This document shows, piece after piece, positions 9,299-17,114 of a stretch of DNA of 64,000 bases. Numbering within the stretch: the first letter of the stretch is position 1; every line of letters begins with the position of its first letter. The stretch is from assembly GCA_051414805.1 (NCBI GenBank), contig CP166702.1, positions 4,774,001-4,838,000 of the forward strand. The letters run 5' to 3'. The stretch is from Xenophilus sp003671765 (GTDB lineage Bacteria; Pseudomonadota; Gammaproteobacteria; Burkholderiales; Burkholderiaceae_C). Position numbers and translations under genes: made by a program. The notes under the pieces are model-generated. The model was not told the DNA's origin. It did no database searches and saw only the letters and a program-made list of their open reading frames with translations.

Positions 9299-10242
9299 AC
9301 GCCTCGACCCAGACCACGCTGCAGCTCTTCGGCGGCGTGGCCGGCGTGCTCATCCTCGCCTCGGCCATCGGCGCGCTGCTCAAGTGGCGCGTGGCGCACG
9401 GCGCGCCGCATTCCGTCATCGACAACCTCAATGCGCGCGTCAACGCCTGGTGGGTGATGGTGGCGGTCATCGGCATCGCCTTCGCGCTCGGCAAGGGCGG
9501 CGTGATCGTGCTGTTCTACCTGATCTCGTTCTATGCGCTGCGCGAGTTCATGAGCCTGTCCTACACGCGCCGGGGCGACCACCTGGCCATCGCGGCGGCT
9601 TTCTACATCGCGCTGCCGGTGCAGTACTTCCTGGTGTGGATCGAGTGGTACGGCATGTTCGCGATCTTCATCCCGGTCGAGGTGTTCCTGATCCTGCCGA
9701 TCCTCTCGGCCGTGGGCGGCGACACCAAGCGCTTCCTCGAGCGCACGGCCAAGGTCCAGTGGGGGCTGATGGTGTGCGTTTTCTGCATCAGCCACGTGCC
9801 GGCGCTGCTGACGCTGAAGATCCCCGGCTTCGAGGGCCGCAACCTGCTGCTGATCGCCTTCCTGGTGATCGTGGTGCAGGGCAGCGACGTGCTGCAGTAC
9901 GTGTGGGGCAAGCTCTTCGGCCGGCGCAAGGTGGCGCCGGAGCTGTCGCCCTCCAAGACCTGGGAAGGCCTCGTCGGCGGCGTCGCCAGCGCCACGGCGC
10001 TGGGCGCGGCGCTCTACTGGGCCACGCCCTTCACGCCCTGGCAGGCGGCGCTCATGGCCTTCATGATCTGCGTGATGGGCTTCTTCGGCGGGCTGGTGAT
10101 GTCGGCCATCAAGCGCGACCGCGGCGTGAAGGACTGGGGCACCATGATCGAGGGCCACGGCGGCATGCTCGACCGGCTCGATTCGGTGATCTTCGCCGCG
10201 CCGCTGTATTTCCACGCCCTGCACCACTGGTGGGTTCCTTGA
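9295..10242 (+). CDS. ynbB: YnbB-like CdsA-family phosphatidate cytidylyltransferase
   Basis: A 315-residue multi-pass protein that should make CDP-diacylglycerol from CTP and phosphatidate. The CdsA signature is intact: SPSKTWEG, then SAIKRDRGVKDW followed by GHGGMLDRLD, with the lysine-aspartate and HGG elements in place. YnbB of E. coli is a CdsA homologue reported to act in synthesis of the glycolipid MPIase. Start ATG at 9295 overlaps the plsC stop. It is the last gene of the operon and is followed directly by a repeat of family B. Another CdsA-like gene, with lost motifs, lies at 41262. Confidence 0.88.
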   Translation: MNASTQTTLQLFGGVAGVLILASAIGALLKWRVAHGAPHSVIDNLNARVNAWWVMVAVIGIAFALGKGGVIVLFYLISFYALREFMSLSYTRRGDHLAIAAAFYIALPVQYFLVWIEWYGMFAIFIPVEVFLILPILSAVGGDTKRFLERTAKVQWGLMVCVFCISHVPALLTLKIPGFEGRNLLLIAFLVIVVQGSDVLQYVWGKLFGRRKVAPELSPSKTWEGLVGGVASATALGAALYWATPFTPWQAALMAFMICVMGFFGGLVMSAIKRDRGVKDWGTMIEGHGGMLDRLDSVIFAAPLYFHALHHWWVP

Positions 10243-10331
10243 GCAACCCCCATGCCGCTTCGCGGCTCCCCCTTCCGCTGCGCGGAGGGGGCGCACCCAG
10301 CGGCCGGGCGAAGCCCGTTCCGCGGGTGCCC
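10243..10331 (-). repeat. Interspersed repeat family B, copy 1
   Basis: A GC-rich palindromic block starting right after the ynbB stop codon. On the minus strand it contains GCGCCCCCTCC, then GGGGGAGC and CATGGGGG. It is clearly related to 25562-25633. It may serve as the operon's 3' hairpin. Confidence 0.7.
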
Positions 10332-10352
10332 TGAATTCGCAAGTCTGCCGGC

Positions 10353-10409
10353 GCTACAAAAACAATAGCCGGCTGCGCTGGCGCGGCGGGCGCTGCAGGC
10401 CCTTTGGCT
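10353..10409 (+). repeat. Interspersed repeat family A, copy 2
   Basis: GCTAC-N8-ATAGCC, then a GCGC hairpin and GGCCCTTTGGCT. It lies between the convergent ynbB and ffh genes and touches the ffh stop codon. Confidence 0.65.
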
Positions 10410-11791
10410 CAGAACTTGGGCATGCCGCCGGGGCCGCCCATGCCGGGCAGGCCCTTCATGCCGCCCATGCGCTTCATCATCTTCATGAGGCCGCCGCCCT
10501 TCATCTTCTTCATCATCCCCTGCATCTGCTCGAACTCGTTGAGCAGGCGGTTCACCTCCTGCACCTGAACGCCGGCGCCGGCGGCTATGCGCTTCTTGCG
10601 CGTGGCCTTGATGAGCTCGGGCTTGCGCCGCTCCAGCGGGGTCATGCTGTGGATGATCCCCTCCTTGCGGCGGATGTCCCGTTCGGCGCGCGTCATGTCG
10701 GCCTCGGTGGCCTTGGCGGCCAGCTGGGCGGGCAGCTTGTCCATGAGGCCCGAGAGCCCACCCATCTGCTTCATCTGCTGCAGCTGGGCCAGGAAGTCGT
10801 CGAGGTCGAAATGCCCGCTCTTGACCTTGGAGGCGAGCTTCTTCGCCGCCTCGACGTCGACGCCGGCCGTGACCTGCTCGACCAGCGCGACGATGTCGCC
10901 CATGCCCAGGATGCGGCCGGCATGGCGCTCGGCGTCGAACACCTCCAGGCCGTCGATCTTCTCGCTGGTGCCGGCGAACTTGATCGGCACGCCGGTGATC
11001 TGCCGCACCGACAGCGCCGCACCGCCGCGCGAGTCGCCGTCCATCTTGGTCAGGATGATGCCGGTGAGCGGCAGCGCGTCCTTGAAGGCCTTGGCGGTGT
11101 TTACCGCGTCCTGGCCCTGCATGGCGTCAACCACGAACAGCGTTTCGACCGGGTTGAGCGCGGCATGGAGGGTCTTGATCTCCTCCATCAGCACCTCGTC
11201 GATCGCCAGGCGCCCGGCCGTGTCGACCAGCAGCACGTCGAAGTAGTGGCGGCGGGCGTGGTCGAGCGCGGCGCGTGCGATGTCCAGCGGCTTCTGGTCG
11301 GGCGTGCTGGGGAACCATTCGGCGCCCGCCTGTTTCGTCACGTTCTTGAGCTGCTCGATGGCCGCGGGGCGGTACACGTCGCCCGACACCGTGAGGACCT
11401 TCTTCTTGCGCTTCTCGATCAGGTGCTTCGCGAGCTTGGCGGTGGTGGTGGTCTTGCCCGCGCCCTGCAGACCGGCCATCAACACCACGGCGGGCGGCTG
11501 GGCGGCGAGGTTGATGTCCGACACGCCCTCGCCCATCGTGGCCGCCAGCTCGCGGTTGACGATGCCCACCAGCGCCTGGCCCGGCTTGAGCGAGCCCAGC
11601 ACCTCCTCGCCCATCGCCTTCTCTTTCACGCGGTTGACGAAGTCGCGCACCACGGGCAGCGCCACGTCGGCCTCGAGCAGCGCCATGCGCACCTCGCGCA
11701 TCATGTCCTGCACGTTGGCGTCGGTGATGCGCGCCTGGCCGCTCATCTGCTTGACGAGGCGGGAGAACTTGTCGGTGAGGGCGGTGGCCAT
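10409..11791 (-). CDS. ffh: Signal recognition particle protein Ffh
   Basis: A 460-residue SRP54 GTPase that binds 4.5S RNA and signal sequences and targets ribosomes to FtsY at the membrane. Domains in order: N-domain bundle (residues 1-90), G domain with G1 GLQGAGKTTTTAKL, DTAGRL, TKMDGDSRGGAAL and AGTSEKID, then the methionine-rich M domain. The C-terminal tail is unusually rich in Gly, Met and Lys (KKMKGGGLMKMMKRMGG and onward). The gene is transcribed away from ypjD, as a divergent pair with a 92-bp intergenic region. Confidence 0.98.
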   Translation of the reverse strand: MATALTDKFSRLVKQMSGQARITDANVQDMMREVRMALLEADVALPVVRDFVNRVKEKAMGEEVLGSLKPGQALVGIVNRELAATMGEGVSDINLAAQPPAVVLMAGLQGAGKTTTTAKLAKHLIEKRKKKVLTVSGDVYRPAAIEQLKNVTKQAGAEWFPSTPDQKPLDIARAALDHARRHYFDVLLVDTAGRLAIDEVLMEEIKTLHAALNPVETLFVVDAMQGQDAVNTAKAFKDALPLTGIILTKMDGDSRGGAALSVRQITGVPIKFAGTSEKIDGLEVFDAERHAGRILGMGDIVALVEQVTAGVDVEAAKKLASKVKSGHFDLDDFLAQLQQMKQMGGLSGLMDKLPAQLAAKATEADMTRAERDIRRKEGIIHSMTPLERRKPELIKATRKKRIAAGAGVQVQEVNRLLNEFEQMQGMMKKMKGGGLMKMMKRMGGMKGLPGMGGPGGMPKF

Positions 11792-11870
11792 GGGGGATTG
11801 CTGCTCGGGAGGGGGAAAGCGGAAGGGCGGGGACGGCGTTGCGCCATCCGAAAACGAGAGGGCGAGCCGC

Positions 11871-11876
11871 TAAACT
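11871..11876 (+). promoter_or_regulatory. Candidate leaderless promoter of ypjD (-10 TAAACT)
   Basis: TAAACT is followed by seven bases (CGCGCCG) and the ypjD ATG, with no ribosome site between. No convincing -35 is visible. Confidence 0.4.
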
Positions 11877-11883
11877 CGCGCCG

Positions 11884-12693
11884 ATGATTTTAGCGAGCCC
11901 CTCCCCGCTCAGCGTGGCACTGGGCATCGCCACTGCGGCCGCCTACGGCATGACGGCCGCCTCCGCCTCCCGCCTCGGGCGACCGGCCACCCAGGCGCTG
12001 CTCGGCCTGGCCTGGCTGCTGCATGCGCTCACCCTGGCCTGGAGCCTTGGCGGCGGGCAGCCCCGCTTCGGCTTCGCGCCCGCCCTGTCCGTCACGGCCT
12101 GGCTGGTGTTGACCGTGTATGCGGTGGAGAGCCGCCTGTACCCCCAGCTCAGCGTGCGGCGCGTGCTCGCGGTGCTGGGCGCGCTCGCGGTGCTGCTGGC
12201 GGTGGCCTTTCCCGGCACGCCGCTGCATGTGTCGGCATCGCCCTGGCTGCCGCTTCACCTGGCGCTGGGCATCGCGTCCTATGGCCTCTTCGGCGCGGCG
12301 GTGGTGCACGCCTGGCTCATGACCCGCGCCGAGAAGCAGATGCGCCAGGCGACCGGGGCCCACGCCGGCGTGCCGCTGCTGACGCTCGAGCGCCTCACCT
12401 TCCGCTTCGTCACCGCCGGTTTCGTGCTGCTGTCGGCGACGCTGCTGGCGGGTCTGCTGTTCAGCGAAACACTCTACGGACCCACGGTGCGCGCCTGGAA
12501 GTGGGACCACAAGACGGTGTTCTCGATCCTGGCGTGGCTGAGCTTCGCCGTGCTGCTGGTCGGGCGGGCCCGCTTCGGCTGGCGTGGCCGCACCGCCAAG
12601 CGCGTGCTGTACGCCGGTGCGGCGCTGCTGCTGCTGGCGTACGTGGGCTCGCGCTTCGTGCTCGAGGTCATCCTGGGGCGCGCCGGCGCATGA
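11884..12693 (+). CDS. ypjD: YpjD/CcsA-family inner-membrane protein
   Basis: A 269-residue protein with about eight membrane helices, of the cytochrome c assembly (CcsA/CcmC-like) superfamily. The ending with WDHKTVFSILAWLSF and SRFVLEVIL is typical of YpjD. E. coli ypjD also lies beside ffh; it has been linked to magnesium export together with CorC-type proteins, while the haem-handling role suggested by the family name is unproven. Start is MILASP at 11884, just after a -10-like hexamer; longer frames read into the promoter. A four-base ATGA overlap joins it to the next gene. Confidence 0.88.
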   Translation: MILASPSPLSVALGIATAAAYGMTAASASRLGRPATQALLGLAWLLHALTLAWSLGGGQPRFGFAPALSVTAWLVLTVYAVESRLYPQLSVRRVLAVLGALAVLLAVAFPGTPLHVSASPWLPLHLALGIASYGLFGAAVVHAWLMTRAEKQMRQATGAHAGVPLLTLERLTFRFVTAGFVLLSATLLAGLLFSETLYGPTVRAWKWDHKTVFSILAWLSFAVLLVGRARFGWRGRTAKRVLYAGAALLLLAYVGSRFVLEVILGRAGA

Positions 12694-12926
12694 AATACAT
12701 CCTCGTTCTGGCGGTGGTCGCGGTGGCGATCTGGATCTGGCGCAACAACCGGCGCGAGGAGATCCGCGCCGCGGCGCCACCGCCCCGGCGCCCGCCGCGG
12801 GTCGCGGGACCCGAAGCCATGGTGCGCTGCGCGCATTGCGGGTTGCATCTGCCGGCCGCCGATGCGGTGAGCGGGCGCGGCGGCAGCTATTGCACGCCGG
12901 CCCATCGCCAGGCTGCTGAGGACTGA
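12690..12926 (+). CDS. PP0621-family small zinc-ribbon-like membrane protein
   Basis: A 78-residue protein: one N-terminal membrane helix (YILVLAVVAVAIWIW), a basic and proline-rich linker, and a compact C-terminal motif CAHCGLHLP ... YCTPAH, in which three Cys and a His could bind zinc. This layout is that of the PP0621 family of unknown function. It overlaps ypjD by four bases and precedes pilS by eight bases, so it belongs to the same transcript. Confidence 0.85.
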   Translation: MKYILVLAVVAVAIWIWRNNRREEIRAAAPPPRRPPRVAGPEAMVRCAHCGLHLPAADAVSGRGGSYCTPAHRQAAED

Positions 12927-12934
12927 GCGCCGCC

Positions 12935-14629
12935 ATGGCCCTGCTCTGGTCGCGCGGCGCCCCGGCCACCGACTGGGCCGGCCTGGACATCCCGCCGCCG
13001 CCGCGCAGCACCGGCCTGTCGCGCCTGTGGCGCGGCTTCATGACGGCCCGCGTGTTCGTGGGGGTGGTGCTGTTGCTGCTCCAGGGGGTCACCTACAGCC
13101 TCGGGCAGCCCTTCCAGCCGGTGGCGCTGGCCATCTCGGTCACCTATTTCGCCCTCGTCCTGCTCGGCGCGCGCGTGCTGGATCCGCAGCCGCCGCTGCG
13201 CAGCCTGGGTCTGGCATGGATCGGCTCGATCGGCGTCGACCTGGCCGCCTTCGCGCTGCTGCAGCTGCTGCAATCGGGCAGCATCAACTTCACCCCGCTG
13301 TTCGCCCTGCCGGTGCTGATGGGCGCGGTGGTGGGTTCGCTGCCCGTGGGCCTGGCGACCACGGCCGCGGTCACGCTGCTGCTGCTGGCCGACGCGCTGA
13401 ACTACTCGCTGGGTTCCGGTGTCGACGCACCGGCCCGTTACCTGCAGGCCGCCCTCACCGGTACCGGGCTTTTCGTGGTGGCGCTGCTCGCACACCAGCT
13501 GGCACTGCGGCTGGCCCGCGAGGAGGTGCTGGCCTCCCGCAGCCGAACCTCGGCGCAGATGCACGCCCAGGTCAACGAACTGGTGATCGAGACCCTGGGC
13601 GAGGGCGTGCTGGTGGTGGACGTCGACGGCCGCGTGCATGCCGTCAACCCGGCGGCGGACCTGATCCTGGGCCACGGCCTCGCCGCCATGGCCGTCCCCT
13701 TCGCGCTCGACAGCTACCCGGCCTGGCGCCCCCTGGCGCAACTGGCGACGCAGACCTTCAAGCGGCGCGAGGGCAGGTCGACCGAGTTGCCCATCGCCCA
13801 GGCCCGCGGCGCGGCACGCGAGGTGCGCATCCGCACCCGCCTGACGCCGGCGATGGACCAGCGCTCGGAAGGCTTCTGCGTGATGTTCCTGCAGGACCTG
13901 CGCGAGCTCGAGGCCCGCATCCGCACCGAGAAGCTGGCCGCCATGGGGCGCATGTCGGCCGCCGTGGCGCACGAGATCCGCAATCCGCTGGCGGCCATCG
14001 CGCAGGCCAGCGCCCTCCTGGCGGAGGACCTGTCCGACGAAGGCCAGCGCCAGCTCAACGGGATGGTGCAGCAGAACGCCCAGCGGCTGGCGCGCATCGT
14101 CGACGACGTGCTGGATGTGTCGCGCGCCCGGCAGCAGCGGGCCCTGCCCACGGGCGGCGAGACCTTGCCGCTCGACGTCGCAGTGCGCAGCCTGGTCGAG
14201 GAATGGGTGCGCCAGACCCGTCGCGCCGGCGTGCGGATGTCCCTGGGCGCGGGCGTGCAGGTCCGGTTCGAGGAGGAGCACCTGCGCCGCATCCTCGTGA
14301 ACCTGCTCGACAACGCGGCCCGCTATGCGAGCCAGGACGAAGGCGCGATCCAGGTCAGCACCGCGGTGGGCGCCAACCGCCGCGCCCAGCTGGTCGTGTG
14401 GAGCGACGGTGCGCCCCTGGACCCGGCGGTGCAACGGCACCTGTTTGAGCCCTTCTTCTCGTCCGAGAGCCGGTCCAGCGGCCTGGGCCTGTACATCTGC
14501 CGCGAGCTGTGCGAGCGCCATGGCGGCGTGATCGGTTACGAGCGGCGCGCCGCCGGCGGCGACGGGCGCGAAGGCAACAGCTTCTTCGTGCACTTCGCGC
14601 CGGCGCAGGGGCCTTTGCCACCACAATAG
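12935..14629 (+). CDS. pilS: PilS-like sensor histidine kinase
   Basis: A 564-residue membrane kinase. About six N-terminal helices (residues 35-195) precede a PAS domain (ELVIETLGEGVLVVD), the dimerisation/phosphoacceptor domain with His346 in VAHEIRNPLAAI, and an HATPase domain with LLDNAARYA, a shortened G1 box (WSDGAP) and GLGLYICRELCERHGG. It is paired with an NtrC-family regulator six bases downstream. PilS senses and controls pilin transcription through PilR and sigma-54 in pseudomonads; no pil gene is seen here, so the target is inferred from sequence only. Confidence 0.88.
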   Translation: MALLWSRGAPATDWAGLDIPPPPRSTGLSRLWRGFMTARVFVGVVLLLLQGVTYSLGQPFQPVALAISVTYFALVLLGARVLDPQPPLRSLGLAWIGSIGVDLAAFALLQLLQSGSINFTPLFALPVLMGAVVGSLPVGLATTAAVTLLLLADALNYSLGSGVDAPARYLQAALTGTGLFVVALLAHQLALRLAREEVLASRSRTSAQMHAQVNELVIETLGEGVLVVDVDGRVHAVNPAADLILGHGLAAMAVPFALDSYPAWRPLAQLATQTFKRREGRSTELPIAQARGAAREVRIRTRLTPAMDQRSEGFCVMFLQDLRELEARIRTEKLAAMGRMSAAVAHEIRNPLAAIAQASALLAEDLSDEGQRQLNGMVQQNAQRLARIVDDVLDVSRARQQRALPTGGETLPLDVAVRSLVEEWVRQTRRAGVRMSLGAGVQVRFEEEHLRRILVNLLDNAARYASQDEGAIQVSTAVGANRRAQLVVWSDGAPLDPAVQRHLFEPFFSSESRSSGLGLYICRELCERHGGVIGYERRAAGGDGREGNSFFVHFAPAQGPLPPQ

Positions 14630-14635
14630 CGCCCC

Positions 14636-16139
<1,504 letters not shown>

Positions 16140-16147
<8 letters not shown>

Positions 16148-16751
16148 TTCGCCCCGCATGTCGGCCGGCGACGAGCACGCGCCATGGACCGGCGGCTGGT
16201 ACCGCCCGGCACGCCGGCTCGACTCGCCGAACTTCGGGCCGCGGCCCCCGGGCATGCCGATCGACCTGATCGTGCTGCACTCGATCAGCCTTCCGCCCGG
16301 CCGCTATGGCGGCGACGAGGTGCAGGCCCTGTTCACGAACCGCCTCGACGGGTCGGCACACCCCTACTTCGGGCAGCTCCGCGGCTTGCAGGTCTCGGCG
16401 CACTTCTACGTGCGCCGCACCGGCGAGCTGTGGCAGTTCGTGAGCTGCGACGACCGCGCCTGGCACGCCGGCGCATCGAGCTGGCGCGGGCGCGCCAACT
16501 GCAACGACCATTCGATCGGCATCGAACTCGAGGGCCTGGAGGGGGATCGCTTCAAGACGGCCCAGTACGAGGTCCTTGCGACGCTCTGCCCGGCGCTGGC
16601 GCAGCGCTACCCGATCGACGCCGTGGCAGGGCACGAGCACATCGCGCCGGGCCGCAAGCTCGACCCCGGCCCGGGATTCGACTGGGCGCGCCTGCAACGA
16701 TCGCTCGGCTGGCCCGATACGGTCTTTCCACCGCGCGCCGGGCGGTCCTGA
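16140..16751 (+). CDS. ampD: 1,6-anhydro-N-acetylmuramyl-L-alanine amidase AmpD
   Basis: A 203-residue cytoplasmic zinc amidase that removes the peptide from anhydro-muropeptides during cell-wall recycling. Visible features are the zinc ligands in IVLHSISLPPG and GHEHIAPGRKLDPGPGFDW, and the substrate motif GELWQFVSCDDRAWHAG. No signal peptide is present, as expected for AmpD rather than AmpDh2/3. In bacteria with an ampC-ampR pair loss of AmpD raises beta-lactamase; none is visible here. The ATG at 16140 overlaps pilR; MSAGDEHAPW six residues later is an alternative start. Confidence 0.93.
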
Positions 16752-16971
16752 AATTTTTCTATGGGCGCCGCCTTCGGCCGCCCGGGCCGACGGCACGGCC
16801 GCGCATCCGCTCGTGTGCCGCCGACGCAGCAACCATGCGGCCTCCAGGCCCAAAAACGCCTGCAAAGCCCACGCCACGCGGCCCGCGCTAAGGTGGAGCA
16901 ACCCCGGAGCGCCTTGCGCAGGCATCGGGCGCGCGATGGCTCCGCGCAACACCGCGACTCCCCCGCGAAAA
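16752..16971. other. Gene-free stretch upstream of the nrdA promoter
   Basis: GC-rich DNA between ampD and the nrdA control region. I see no open frame with protein-like sequence, no RNA gene and no clear terminator for ampD. Confidence 0.6.
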
Positions 16972-16987
16972 ACACTACAGGTAGTGG
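16972..16987 (+). promoter_or_regulatory. NrdR box 1 upstream of nrdA
   Basis: ACACTACAGGTAGTGG agrees with the NrdR consensus ACACWATATATWGTGT at about 12 of 16 positions. It lies just upstream of the -35 and exactly 32 bp (three helical turns) from box 2, the usual NrdR spacing. Confidence 0.75.
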
Positions 16988-16988
16988 C

Positions 16989-17017
16989 TTGAAGCCCATC
17001 TGCACCCTAGATATAGT
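16989..17017 (+). promoter_or_regulatory. Sigma-70 promoter of nrdA
   Basis: The -35 is TTGAAG (16989-16994), followed by a 17-bp spacer and the -10 TATAGT (17012-17017). Transcription should start near 17024 and leave a leader of about 90 nt. The -10 lies within NrdR box 2, so a bound repressor would block polymerase. Confidence 0.75.
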
Positions 17018-17019
17018 GT
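17004..17019 (+). promoter_or_regulatory. NrdR box 2 over the nrdA -10
   Basis: ACCCTAGATATAGTGT agrees with the NrdR consensus at about 14 of 16 positions and covers the -10 hexamer. With box 1 it forms the tandem site typical of NrdR-repressed ribonucleotide reductase operons. Confidence 0.82.
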
Positions 17020-17114
17020 GCGCCTGCCCCCAACTACACACGGCATTGCGTACCCATCGCACATGCCGAAACGGCCCGGCACACAACAACCACAGACGTC
17101 AACGAAGGATCCGA

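Noticed and set aside
10587..11887. Plus-strand frames of 219-412 codons across ffh
   Set aside because: They are antisense shadows of ffh; the minus strand encodes all SRP54 motifs in order.
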